From Berberis thunbergii (Eukaryota; Streptophyta; Magnoliopsida; Ranunculales; Berberidaceae), in NCBI GenBank assembly GCA_003290165.1, contig QNQO01000199.1, positions 248,001-312,000 of the forward strand: a stretch of 64,000 nt of DNA, written 5' to 3'. Each line of letters opens with the position of its first letter. Position 1 is the stretch's first letter. The notes below the pieces were generated by a model that saw only the letters and a program-made list of their open reading frames with translations, did not search any database and was not told the DNA's origin. Shown piece by piece: positions 23,049 through 34,240 of this stretch. A program made the position numbers and the translations under genes.

Positions 23049-23427
23049 TACTACAAGAAAAATGTTGATTAATAGCATTTCAAAACGCTATAAAATAATA
23101 TACAATAAACGCTATAATATAGTCTACAATATCATTTTTATAGGATATAAACATACCATAGCGGTTTTAAAACGCTATGGTAGACTATATATAGCAATTT
23201 TAAAATGCTATGCCATAGTCTACTATAGTGTTTTAAAACCGCTATGGTATAGTCTACCATAGCGTTTTAAAATCGCTATAAATAGTCTACCTACCATAGC
23301 GTTTTAAAACCGCTATGATAGCCCCTGTTTCTATTATAGCGTCGGCTGTCATAGCGTTTACTAAACCGCTATGGTAGGATACCATAGCGGTTTTGAAACG
23401 CTATTGATAAGACTTTTTCTTGTAGTG
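23049..23427. repeat. CACTA right terminus with palindromic subterminal repeats
   Basis: This block has CACTA-like ends on both sides (TACTACAAGAAAAA at 23049 and the complement of CACTACAAGAAAAAG at 23427). It is filled with copies of CCATAGCGTTTTAAAACCGC, itself nearly palindromic, at about 23155-23400. It could be a short CACTA-type MITE nested at the end or the element's own right end. The outer GAT match with the left end at 10893 favours the latter. Confidence 0.7.
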
Positions 23428-24261
23428 GATCTAAAAAACTTGTTTTTATCTTTGGGACCGGATCGAAACAGGATAAACCTCGTCCCATCATAAACGGGAT
23501 CGGGATAGGATGGGATGAGCATGGTCTAAAGACAATACAAAATTGTTAAAATTTTATATCAAAAATGAAAGTAAGACTTTTTTATTCCAAGACGACTAAA
23601 TAACCAAATTAAAAATACAAATTTCTTTTATTATCGAATATCAAAATTAAAAATATCAATTCCTTTTTATTATCGCAAGGATATAACAACGTGGTATCTT
23701 GTTTTAGTCATATGACACAAAAGCAAACTATCATTGAAAACATAGTATCATTATTGACCAAAATTCTTTCTCTTATCAATTGTTTGATAATGCAAAACAA
23801 TTGCGAGGATTCTTCTTTATGTGTATATTAATGATGAATCATTTAACTCTAAATATATCTGATTTCAAAATTTGATATATATATATATATATTTTACTGT
23901 CTCTACAATCTTTTTCTCTTCTCCACAATGTTGGATGAGTTATTCACTCAAAAAATTCTCAGACCTTCCATTGCATGATTTTCTTAAAGGGTTCTCCAGT
24001 CACACCTATTAACTCAAACTCCGGCTCAACCCAACTGGACCCCACTGCTTCCTTATTTTTGGCAGATGAAACTAACAGTGGAGCGAATCATGCTTTTCAT
24101 TTAGGTATGATGAGAAGTGTCATGATATTTCCTCCACAAATATAAATGTCCACAATTCAATATAACACATTTCAATTAAAGGGTTTCTAAGTTATTATGT
24201 TTTTGTTGGAATAACAGTTCCAAACTTTATATCAAACTGACTCCTCTTTCGGTTATAAAAT
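23428..24261. other. AT-rich spacer, no gene
   Basis: No coding or mobile structure is recognised. It includes a short GGGATCGGGATAGGATGGGA stretch near 23502-23521 and an AT dinucleotide run at about 23875-23893. Confidence 0.6.
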
Positions 24262-24276
24262 TAAAATATTAAAATT

Positions 24277-24641
24277 TTTTTTTTTAAGAAACTCCAATTT
24301 ATTCAAATAAAAAACCACGCCCGAAGGCTACGTGACTGACCCAATAGGGATAACTAAAAAGCCGAAAAACAAAGCCTTACAAAAGATAGGATGCACCAAT
24401 ACAAACCTAGGCAAGATCAGTCTTTGTACCTTTTGGTTACTGTCCTAGCCCTATTGGATTTTCGAGGACAAATGCTGATATCTTTGGTGTGGCGCCTCTT
24501 ATTCATCTTTCCGTCTGACATAGCCCCTAAAGCCAAATCACTGATCGCTACCTTTGGATCAAGCTCAGATTCTGAGTTGACGTCATCACTATCCTCACTA
24601 GAACTTTCGAGTGTACTTAGGTCAAATATCGGCGGTCGAAG
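24277..24641 (-). mobile_element. 5'-truncated polyA retroposon with 15-bp target duplication
   Basis: TAAAATATTAAAATT occurs at 24262-24276 and again at 24642-24656. The insert begins with a T run at 24277-24285 (a polyA tail on the minus strand). On the minus strand an open piece reads FDLSTLESSSEDSDDVNSES, ELDPKVAISDLALG and TKRYKD, then stops, followed by a 3' untranslated part. This is the mark of LINE-mediated target-primed reverse transcription. The coding piece is acidic and Ser-rich and I do not recognise it, so it could be a LINE tail or a host mRNA retrocopy. Confidence 0.75.
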
Positions 24642-25376
24642 TAAAATATTAAAATTAATAATAATAAATAGTAAATAAATAAGTTCAGGATGGGGCGGGA
24701 TTGAAAATCTTCAGTAAACCAAACTACTGTATTTTGGGGCTCAATAGATTTCACTAGACAACTTCAGTAAACCAAACTACTCTAATCAACCAGCTAGATC
24801 AATCGACTAGATTAGTGTAGACCAATACTGGTGCAAAAATTTTCCTTGTGTGTTTATGCTAGATTTAAAATAACGATAATTGAAATAAACTAAACAAGAA
24901 TTGAGATAACGGAATAATTGATAATAATAAAGATAAAATAAACAGAAATAAATAATCAACTAAATAACTTTTATTCCATAAAAAATCTAATTACATTGAT
25001 CAACCTACGCTTCTGTTTATAACTAACCTAACTTTCAAAACAAACCCTAAACATAATGAAAAACATTATTTATTAGTATATTTTCATTCATAAGTTCTCG
25101 TTGTTAACCAAGAATGTGAAATCAAAAGGCTATCGTTGTGCAAGTTGAGTTCATAAAAGAAATTTCTAAAGGAAAACAGATTTGTATTTTGCCAATGGGA
25201 TACCAGTTCAGTGGTAGATGGAATCATAGGTCTAGGATTTGGACTATGCTAACGCCATCTAGGTTGGGAGGGGGTTAAGGGATTTTAAAAAAAAATTGTA
25301 TATTGAAAAACTATTTACCCCTCTAGCCAAAGATTTCAATTCACTTTCATCCAATATTTTGCTTTTCAGTCATTAC

Positions 25377-25553
25377 TTTTTTTTTTTTTTTTGAAAGCGA
25401 GCTAGGTTTTTATAGGATCCCATAACCTATCAACAAGGTACGATCTACAAGTCAACACCATAAAAAAATAACCATGCCGCCGACGGATCTCAAACCTAGG
25501 ATGTGGGGGATAAACCCACACAGCCCTAACCACTAGACCATAACACCATTGGC
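25377..25553 (-). mobile_element. tRNA-derived SINE
   Basis: Read on the minus strand it starts near GGCCAATGGTGTTATGG and contains TGGTCTAGTGGTTAGGGC (a tRNA-like A box) and GGTTTGAGATCC (a B box) about 30 bases later. It ends in a long A tract (T run at 25377-25392 on plus). CATTAC flanks both sides (25371-25376 and 25554-25559). Plant SINEs are transcribed by RNA polymerase III from such boxes. It is about 180 bp, normal for the class. It is not a free tRNA gene because there is no cloverleaf closure. Confidence 0.75.
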
Positions 25554-26277
25554 CATTACCCCTTAATCTTTGAAAATCTTTAAATCAACCATACTCCAAT
25601 TTCTTTGAAAATCTTTAGATTACACCTTAAACTTTGAAAATCCTTCCCATACTCCAATTTCTTTAAATCAACCTGCCAAGTTGAACAAATGGGATATTGG
25701 CATGCATGTCTTTCAGTCTCTGACACATGTTTCAATCAATTATTCCAATTGAACCCATCTAATCTATGTTGAATACAAAAGCAGTTCAACAATGGTGCTA
25801 TTGCATTTTATATATACTAGCCTCCGAGTACATGATATGTGCGTATGTAGTTAGTTTTTTCATTTAAAAATAAAAAACTTGATATTACAAAAGTGATCAT
25901 GTTTGATACTTAGATTTTTTTTTCTATAATTATTCGACATGACCATAGCACAGCCATCATCAAATTAAACCTTGTACTCCCCTCTTTCTCTGCTTCACCC
26001 CATCTTCAATTTATTGAAAAAGACAACAATATATATATGTCGGAGGAACCGGTTATCATAAAAAAAAAATTTTAAATAAAATAAAATAAGGGCAGAGAAA
26101 CGTATCAAACTGTTGGTGAATGATTTGGTCCTATCGTAAATGATCATGCAACCAGAAGATGTTTTTGAAATCCATCGATTTGAGCCGTTGGATTATATCT
26201 GACGGTTTAGAGAGGTGCACAGGGCCTCCTCCTGTGCTTCCTACGCATGACCCCCCCTCAATCCGAAGATTCTTAAT
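25554..26277. other. AT-rich spacer, no gene
   Basis: No coding region is recognised. Near 26170-26210 the sequence GAGCCGTTGGAT..TCTGACGG resembles the outer part of a plant transposon terminal repeat and may extend the arm that begins at 26278. Confidence 0.45.
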
Positions 26278-26396
26278 CGTAGAGGATCCTACGTTGGAAA
26301 CAAAAATGCCTAGAAATACCCAACTGCAGAAGCCTCTGCGAAGGCAAATTTTCCAATCACATGGATCACTGCGATTGGACACAAAACTGGAATGTT

Positions 26397-26427
<31 letters not shown>

Positions 26428-28540
26428 GTAAACAATTTTTTGTAGCAATTTGTAATTTATATGGTTTTCCAATACTTTTATGGGATAGAATCCATCTCCA
26501 AACACAAAATTTGACATTCCCTTTAAAAACAATTCATATTTCAAGACTTCCAAAGTCTAGTTTTGCAACACTAATCCATTTATGTTTTTTTGGCTATTAA
26601 TGAAAAGAGTAAAGGAGTGTATTGACAAATAATTCATGTACTGGAAACAATAATTCAGGGTAGGTACGGTAAACATATTACAGAGTAAGCAAAAACGTAG
26701 TAAACACCACACCACATTACAGACAAAGTAGACACCACATGACAATATCCTCAACTAATCGAAATAGTAATCGTTGTATTCATCATACATGTCCATTGGG
26801 TCATCAACATCCTGATATCCTTAATGTCGTCAGTGATGTCGTCCACCTCATCGTCCATATTGAAGACATGCTATGTGTCGTAACCGATGTAGTCATCATG
26901 CATGATCGTCCTTGTCTTGTATGTCGTCAGTGACGTCGTCAACCTCATCGTCCAAGTCGAAGATATGATGCATGTCGTCTAGAAGCTCCCTGCGTTTTGT
27001 ATGAATCTTCTCCTCTGAGTCTTTTGCGTTAGTGTCGATGTCGCAGTGGCAATACAACTCTCCGTTACTAGTGGGAACATGAACTCAAGTCAAGACAAAA
27101 ACTCATCGCCGCATGGTTCATCCCTTACCTTAGAAAGTGGAGGTGGATTCCACCCTTGCATCAACCCATATTCATATACCATCATGCATATTTCCAGATT
27201 TTCCTCGATTATGCCTGCAAGCTCATGGTAATCGTCATCTTCGACGGTAGCAGGAGAAGAATGAGGAGGAAGAACACCGTCCACACTAGAAGCTCGAGGA
27301 GGAGAACAAACGACGTTCAAACTAACAGCTCGAGGAGGAAAACAAGGAGGAGGAGGAATCAACATTGTACAGTTTGTGTTCGTCAATTCTTGCTTTTGCC
27401 TTGAGAAATTTAAGAAAATGAAGTTTCATCTCCTCATCTGTATTTGTAAGTTATTTGTAACTAGACGATGAAGACCAACAACACTACTAATTTACTTCTT
27501 CATTCCGCCAACACTACTTCCAACCCATAAATCGATTAGACGGTTAATGCTCCACTCCTCCAACCATTACCAATGCATGCCATAAATCAATTAGATATGA
27601 TAGATTAAAGAGGGTGGTAGGTTCAAAATCAGTCCATCGTGCATGGGGAAGACTTAAATGAAACAAAAATTCAAAATAAACTAACATAACGACTCATGCA
27701 CACTATGTCGAATGCAATCGTAGAAGGAGCTGTGAAGCCAATACTAGCACTCGCAGAAACTTATGCGAATTGATTAGTAACATCAATTTTTTTAAGGTTT
27801 ACCCACTGACAAATAAACACTTTATAAACAATCATTCTAGAAAACTTAAAAAAATTGACTTCGAAAATCCGAAAATATGGATTTTGGAAGGAATGGAAAA
27901 AAGTGATTGGAGGGTGAATACTACCCCTTAGAAGTATTGGAAAGTCATAGAAATTACAAAAAGCTCAAGAAATATTCACATAATTTTTTTTATAGAGCCT
28001 AGTTTGGTCCATCGCACAAAATCATTTTTATCCTTTTTTTTTTGTGTGAGCATTTTGCAACACTTATGAGAGAGAATCCACCCTCAAAACACATTTTCTT
28101 ACGCTCTCTTCAAAATGTCACTTTCGAATGCAAAAAAATATGGAGTTTTGAAGGGAATGTCAAAAAAGTGTTTGGAGGGAGTCATAGAATCACTTCGTCC
28201 ATTTAAAAAAAAAAATTTGTGTGAGCATTTTTGCTACACTTATAAGAGAGAGAATGGAGTTTTCCAAACACATTTTTTACACTCCCTTCAAAAAGTCAAT
28301 TTCGAGTGCTAAAAAAATGGAGTTTTGAAGGGAATTTCAAAAATGTGTTTCGAGGGTGGATTCTATCTCTTAAAAGTTCAAGAAATTACAAAAAATAAAA
28401 AATGTTTGCACAAAAAGGATAATTTTTTGAAATTTTTGTTCAATTGCAGTGGTCCATGTGATTGGAAAACTTGCCCACGTAGAGGTTCCTGTGTTTCGGT
28501 GTTTCTAGGCATTTTAGTCCATAATGCAAGATCCTCTCTG
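26278..28540. mobile_element. Inverted-arm element with internal hairpin modules
   Basis: The arms of about 100 bp at 26278-26377 and 28442-28540 are inverted copies (shared AATGCCTAGAAA, TTTTCCAATCACATGGA and CACTGC). Between them, modules built on TGGAGTTTTGAAGGGAAT and GAGGGTGGATTCT alternate in forward (27880, 28130, 28310) and inverted (28060, 28250) orientation at 27840-28440. A T run lies at 26401-26427 and a coding-like piece at 27090-27386. The layout mirrors the cluster at 4069-5525 and sits in the same place relative to MULE copy 2. Confidence 0.65.
26739..27404 (-). pseudogene. Unidentified coding-like fragment inside the inverted arms
   Basis: On the minus strand 27386-27090 is open for 98 codons, Pro-rich at first, then VEDDDYHELAGIIEENLEI and CMMVYEYGLMQGW. 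In another frame the DNA continues into acidic stretches DLDDEVDDVTDDI and NMDDEVDDITDDI, from a direct duplication with a 97-bp offset (GTCGTCAGTGA at 26826 and 26923). The composition is richer in G and C than the flanks. I do not recognise the protein. It looks like cargo carried between the arms, or the ruin of the element's own gene. Confidence 0.4.
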
Positions 28541-29099
28541 ATGGGAAGTTGTTCACTCGCATGGACCTCTGCAATTGAACATTTTTTCCAGGCCTTTTGA
28601 ACTTCTAACATACTTGCATGTTTAACTAATTTATGTGTTTTGTGAGGCTGTGTGACCAAAATTTTTGGAATTTTTTACGTTATCCACATTATTACAACCA
28701 TAAAAAAACAATTGAAATGTGAATGCATAAAAATAAGATGAGTATTCAATAAATGAAATGTAATTATATGTTAATGACATTTAATGATCACAAGCGTACA
28801 AGTCATCTATATATACAAAAGTTATGACCTTTCTAACAACAGGATCATCCTATGTCAACAAAACAATAGTTGTTTTTTCGAATCAGTGTATTAGTATACG
28901 TATACATGTCAATTACAAAAATGTACAAAAGAACACGAATGCGTGCATCATTCGCCTATTTCAATAACCTTTTTCGAATTATTGATCTTTTTAGCATTCA
29001 TAGCATTGAACCTTCTAAGCATCACATCACCAACGTTGAGATGGCCCTCAAATGAACTCCTCTATGAGATTGCATCTAGAAATAGGCAAGAGGGCCAAG

Positions 29100-30945
29100 C
29101 AAGTACCGGCCAAGCATTGGCAGTTTGGGTATCATATAGCGCAATACAAAGTGCATTCTGGGCAAAGTGTGCCATAAAACATACTCGTATGTCGTTCAAC
29201 TATGACGACAACTCATCATATAGAAAACATGTAGTGCTTTGGTTCCCATAACACACAAACACACACTAGTAACAGTTTGCGGTGAGCCCTAACATATCTA
29301 GTTCATGCAACCACTTTCAATAGTCAATGCATAACTTGCCTTCTTATTGTAAAAACATCCTCCACCAACTTCACCATGCACTCGTGCCACATTCCAAGCC
29401 ACAACCATACATTCGTTTCTAGTTCCATTAGTAGTTCATTCCTTACACGCTTCCAACCATTTTCCTTGTCGTAACTTAGGAAATTGGCTATGCAACAAAA
29501 TCTGGAATTTCCATAACAGGTACATTTTCAATGCTATTAACATAATCTCGAATCGATGACAAAATTTTCTTCATAAGTACTTTTGCATTTATCCGACTTC
29601 TGGTAGAAACATATTTTGACTTTTTAACTCATCTTCTTGAGTCTTGGCGTGCTCTCGTACTGATGTGTCCCTTTTAATCGATTTCTCATGCTTCGATAAC
29701 TTCTATTCTTTAGGTCTCTCCTTGCCCTTTACAAGTTCGGATGGTTCGGTCACTAGAATTGAACCCAGACAACTCAACTCTAAAAGCTTCCTCATCAACA
29801 TCAATTATTGATCAATGGTGGATTCATTAAACTCTGCTTAATGGTGTGGACAACTGAGTCTATAATCACATCCGCAACTTTAGTAATAGATGTTTTGCGA
29901 AGTTACATCTAATTCTTGTCTAAGGTAGCTAATGGAAGTTGAACATTGAGGGTTAGATACTCTGCCATTTCATAAGCAAACAAAAGCTCATAAGTGGTTT
30001 GAAGCACACATCCACACTTCACAAGGTTATTACCCACCGATTCATACCTCCGAATTTCCAAGAACATCAAATCAAAATCCTTGTACGCCTCGAACCCATG
30101 AAGTTTTCCAAAGAATTTTGACACATGTTCAATTTTCACTATCGTCAAATTTTTTTGAAATGACGCTTCAATTTCTATCAGTTTGATTGGATCATGTCAT
30201 GCATATCTGTCCATACATTAAAAAAATGTCCTTTGAGAAATTTTCAACATCTTCTTAAACTTGGAGTGTGCACCTTCAATGTGACCATTTTGTCCGTTGG
30301 CCAAAATGCATGAAAGTATCACTCCATGCACTCTCAAAGTTCTTCTACAGATGCTAAACGATCATCAAATATTCCAAACACTTCGAGTGTGACGCCCATC
30401 TTATCCTGCTCAACAATGGCCTTCATCCAATTTTCCTTTGTACTTGATATATACAAATCCGAGAAAGATTACATAAACCCGTTCCACCCCTCATTATCCT
30501 CAAAGTGTTTTTTGCAATTCTTCTCAACATTTGTATTTGTGTGCCAAGTGCATAACAATCTCGTTGCTCTAGGAAATACTCGCTTGATGGCTTTGATAAA
30601 ACCCAAAATTTTCAGTGACAAGCATTGTTAGCAAGCTATCTGCCTAAAAAATCCTCAATATTTTTCCAGAGCCATGCGTACGACTCTTCCTTATCTGAAG
30701 AAATAAAAATACATGCAACATTGAAAGTCTTTCCGGTCGACGTAACACCCACAATCTAAATTGTGGCATTAGATAGTGATTAGTTTTATTAGTGCAATCC
30801 ATAAGCATCACTAGTGGGAAACACTTAGCAAGTTGAATTGACTCAGGATGTGCTCAAAAAATATTGGTCAATTTATTCTTCTCATACACAGTATGTCACT
30901 AAATGTAATTGTTCTAGATTAATAAGTGCATGGAATGTGAGATTT
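29100..30945 (-). pseudogene. MULE transposase-OTU gene, copy 2, C-terminal two thirds
   Basis: It retains LMDCTNKTNHY (about 30810-30777), the counterpart of LLDCTYKTNRY in copy 1, a degraded WHI region and a degraded SWIM-like part (30148-29909, KCGCVLQTTYELLFAYEM, in which the GLPCAHE motif is lost). The OTU-like domain starts near 29510: GNSRFCCIANFLSYDKENGW. Aligned with GHCGFRCIDNFLGY of copy 1, the catalytic Cys is replaced by Ser. Many stops and shifts are present. The gene's N-terminal end survives separately at 32520-32671 (MEGFSEDDDGRLEDDNGG). Confidence 0.7.
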
Positions 30946-30954
30946 GAATCTTGA

Positions 30955-31440
30955 AAACATGCATTTCAAGTATTGTTAAATATCTCAAACTCATTTAGAA
31001 CACAAGTTTGAGCACGAGTAAATTGTTTTGGTAGCATGTCAGATTTTAAGTGTGTGCGAATTTAATTGGTTGATTACAGATCCTTTTACAAAACATGTTG
31101 AGAACACACTTATACAAGAAGCTTTCGTCAAGTAGCTCACTTAGAAAATAATGGAAAAGTTTGAGGCGCTTAGTTAGAATCTTACGAAGTTGTAGGACTA
31201 AAACATAAATATGGGATAGGATTGCCACCTCATGCTTTATAAGCAACAAATGGCAATGGGTCTCTTACCCTCATCCTCTTAATTTTACAAGCAAAGAGCT
31301 CCCAAAAAAAAGAGTTACAATAATTATCTTGAAGAAACTTAGCTGAATTTGGAAGGAATCCTCAATTAGGTTCAAAGAAGGCTCCGACTGCATCTCAAAC
31401 ACAGAGAATAGAGTGTACAAAGAGTAGGCCACTAGTTCTT
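30955..31440 (+). pseudogene. Ty1/copia pol tail remnant
   Basis: The stretch TDPFTKHVENTLIQEAFVK at about 31075-31133 resembles the IADPFTK tail that ends copia RNase H domains. Flanking frames are broken. It is joined on the left to the MULE transposase and on the right to a gypsy LTR, so the segment is a patchwork. Confidence 0.4.
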
Positions 31441-31455
31441 TTAATGTGAGTATAA

Positions 31456-32520
31456 CTGTTAAATATTTGAGAATTAATATTCATTTAATTGTTCTGGAAT
31501 AAATTGTTATGTTATCTCACATTCCCGACGTTAAAATTGGGATGGTTATTTGTTATGTTGTCGTCTCACATTCCAGACATTAAAAGTGGAATGGTTATTT
31601 TTTATGTCATCGGCTCACATTCCAGGCGTTAAAAGGGAAATAGTTATTTGTTATATTGTCGTCTCACAATCCAAACGTTAAAAGTGGAATGGTAGATGTT
31701 ATAGTATCGTCTCACACTCCAGACGTTAAAAGCGGAATGGTGATTAGTATGTGTATGTTATTAGCATTAAAATTTGAATTATAAATTATGAATTGTGTTA
31801 GTCGTTATCTCGTGTATGACTTTATAATACTCACTGAGCTTGTGGATAGCTCACCCATCTCATGATTTCATTTTCAGGTCTTCAGCGAGAGGTGGTGCAC
31901 TGTACAACTAGAGTCTTTTAGAGGGGTCGAGTTTTGTGTCTTATGTTTCCTTAGTTTGTATCTGTGGCATATATATTTTGTGCAAATGTTTTCAATTGTA
32001 AATTAGGGAAATCTTCCCTTTGTTTTTGGATCAAAACTGATGTTGTTTGAGCAAATGTTGCATCTCAATAAATAGTGTAATTTCATTTTCTAGATATTAT
32101 TTTCAAGTCATATTGATTGAAGTTTTGTTGTTGCTATCACTCACATTCTGGAGGCGGGTCCCACTCGACCATCTGGAATGAGGCGTGACGATTTTGGTAT
32201 TAGAGCTAGAGTGCTAGATTCTGTAGACTGGTCGAGTCAAGCTGTACAAGTGGACCTTAGAGTATTTATGAGTCTATTAGTCTAGATATCAGGTTTTACA
32301 TGGAATTACATATTTGTTTTACCAAATTTTATTGGCAGAGGTTCTTAATCGATTGAATTGAGTGTATGGAAGACGAAACATCATTTGTTTCTAATAGGGA
32401 AGGAGAACAAATTCCTGAAGAACCAAATGATGATCGAATTAGGCGGTTGGAGGATACAATAACAAGGTTGGCAAAGAATCAAGCTAGATTCTTTGAGTTG
32501 CAGATTACCCAACCAAGTGG
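31456..32520 (+). mobile_element. Chromovirus-type gypsy LTR and start of gag
   Basis: The LTR-like stretch carries CTCACTGAGCTTGTGGATAG (about 31831-31850) and ends near 32190. It is followed by TTTGGTATTAGAGC (about 32193-32206), close to the TGGTATCAGAGC primer site complementary to initiator tRNA-Met. An open frame begins at 32366 (MEDETSFVSN) and has a helix with RIRRLEDTITRLAKNQARFF, the usual look of a chromovirus gag N-terminus. It ends at about 32520 where MULE copy 2 resumes. The LTR start at 31456 (TGTTAAATA) is a guess. Confidence 0.55.
31503..31745. repeat. 49-bp tandem repeat, five copies
   Basis: CTCACATTCC-type starts occur at 31516, 31565, 31614, 31663 and 31711, with GACGTTAAAAG and GGAATGGTTATT in each unit. 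It lies within the gypsy LTR and may be an LTR enhancer-like array. Confidence 0.85.
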
Positions 32521-32830
32521 AGATTGTTCCCTCAAATGGAGTGGGTTGTTCTTCATTTTGAAATTGTTCATGTTTATCGTTCTCTCCTATAAATGGGGTT
32601 CAATGAACACCCTCACGTCCACCATTATCATCCTCAAGTCTACCATCGTCATCTTCACTAAACCCTTCCATTTCAAAAGAGAGAGAAGTTGAGAGAGGAC
32701 GACAAACACTGGCAAAAGGGATATTGGGAAGGAGAAAGACGCTGCAAGTGTCAGTAAGGGCTTTGTTCTCGCCCACGCACGTTTGATGCAATTTTTTGGT
32801 AAAAAAGTTCTCAAACATATTGGAAACCCC

Positions 32831-33265
32831 TTTTATTGGTGGTGTCCCTTAAAATATTAAAAAAAAAAAAAAAAAAAAGGTGGCATCAAAAAAGAAGATT
32901 TAGTGGTATCAAAAAGAGACACTACCTTAATTGTTTAGCTATTTTTTTATTATAAGAATATTTATTCAGAAACTAATTTGTACAAGTACATCAAGATATA
33001 AAGTATATGACTGTCCTCAACTTAGCATATTGTGAAGGCTCGTTTTAATTATAAGCGTTTTTTTGTTCTACATACAAAACCGAGATGGCTCTCTTAATAG
33101 TACCAATTCCCATCTTCCTCAACTACTAGCAACAAGAGATAGACGAGCGAAATAGTTGGTTCTGAAGCTTAAAAAGAGATTGGGCAACCCTGCCTGAACT
33201 TTCAAAAATTTACAGTTTACACCATCCTCAAGTGCCAACTAAGCAATAAGACTACTTTTCAATTC
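32831..33265. other. Spacer with A tract, no gene
   Basis: It contains an A run at 32860-32878 and the GGTGG repeats of the MULE 5' side. No coding sequence is recognised. Confidence 0.5.
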
Positions 33266-33740
33266 CTAATTCGACATATATTTGAAAAGAGTAATAAAAT
33301 TATAATTTTTTTTAGTCCCCTGCCAATGTGGATAATGAGCAAAGGCCACTTCAACGCGTATCCAATTAGCTGAGTTGAGGTCTTCGTCTACATTTGATTT
33401 CTGGTCCAAACTATTCTCATGATCAAGTTGATCGAAATCAGTAAAATATTGCTTCATCCATCTGGCAAACAAATGAGATAGATGTTTGTTCATTTTTCTT
33501 ATGGTCCAATTATTAGAATTAAACATATATTGGTTTCTTGATTTCCCAAATTTTTGGAAACATAGCAGCAAGAAATTGAACCCAACAGTCAAGTGAAACA
33601 AAATCAAGAATGATGTTTAGGAAGTATTTAATAAACTCATCACAGTGACCAAAAGGAACTGAATTCCAGCTAGTAGGAAATATAGATGCTAGCCATTGTT
33701 GTTGGCTATTGGGCATAAGGAAAAAAATCTGATTCACCAT
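33266..33740 (-). pseudogene. Possible LINE RNase H-region remnant
   Basis: On the minus strand two frames read FLMPNSQQQWLASIFPTSWN and then KMNKHLSHLFARWMKQYF, followed by WIRVEVAFAHYPHWQGTKK. The layout resembles the part of plant LINEs between reverse transcriptase and RNase H. There is no intact motif and the frames shift. The stretch 33741-34240 after it shows nothing recognisable. Confidence 0.3.
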
Positions 33741-34240
33741 AAAAGCTGCAAATATTGTCTACACTGAAAAGTTCCCTTGTTGGTGACCTGCCAGCAGAGA
33801 GAATCAACTTACAATCGATTGTAAATAGGTTGAAATGGTTGAATAGCTCTTGTAATTGTTTAGTGGCTTCATGAGATTATTTATTAGATGGAAAAGGTAT
33901 CCAAATATCTTTTCTTAAAACAAATAATAAATAAACAAATAAAAACCTGCGCTATTCATACAAAGACTAAACGAAGTCCCATTAGTTTTTAGATTCATTC
34001 CACCCAGCTAGTAATTCTTTCGTTTACTCAGGGATCTAACTAGCTAACTCCTTTAGTTTTGTTTAATTATTTATTTTTATTGAACATTTTTCAAACTTTC
34101 AAATGATTACATTCCAAGGATTTTCTTGAGGATTTCCAACTTAAAAGTGTAAACTTCTTTAGCTTATGAAATTGCATAATCATATTAAAGATTATATGGT
34201 TCAATTTATAAGTAAAAACTAAAACTAGTTTTATAGTATT

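Larger units (their letters stand above)
10893..23427 (+). mobile_element. CACTA (En/Spm) transposon, 12.5 kb, with captured host debris
   Basis: The left end is CACTACAACACAAATGG at 10893 and the right end is the complement of CACTACAAGAAAAAG, ending at 23427. Both are flanked by GAT (10890-10892 and 23428-23430), the 3-bp target duplication typical of CACTA. Subterminal copies of ATAGCGTTTT-type motifs cluster at both ends. A TnpA-like gene lies at 14185-17365; I see no TnpD/TNP2 DDE transposase, so the element is non-autonomous or has lost it. Between the TnpA-like gene and the right end are pieces of unrelated host genes. A second CACTA-like end at 13728 means that the unit may be nested or internally duplicated. 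Confidence 0.7.
28690..32830 (-). mobile_element. MULE copy 2, interrupted by retroelement debris
   Basis: It is similar to copy 1 (5560-9430) from the AT-rich 3' side through the transposase to the leader with GGTGGTGTCC at about 32835. The transposase region is broken at about 30945-32520, where copia and chromovirus sequence replaces the middle and front of the gene. The outer limits are estimates from the comparison. Confidence 0.65.

Noticed and set aside
23049..23427. An independent CACTA MITE with its own duplication
   Set aside because: The flanks CTC and GAT do not match, whereas GAT matches the flank of the distant left end at 10893.
25500..25545. A tRNA gene on the minus strand
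   Set aside because: A and B boxes are present but there is no acceptor-stem pairing and an A tail follows; it is a SINE.
31503..31745. CRISPR-like array
   Set aside because: Contiguous 49-bp degenerate tandem units, no constant repeat with variable spacers.
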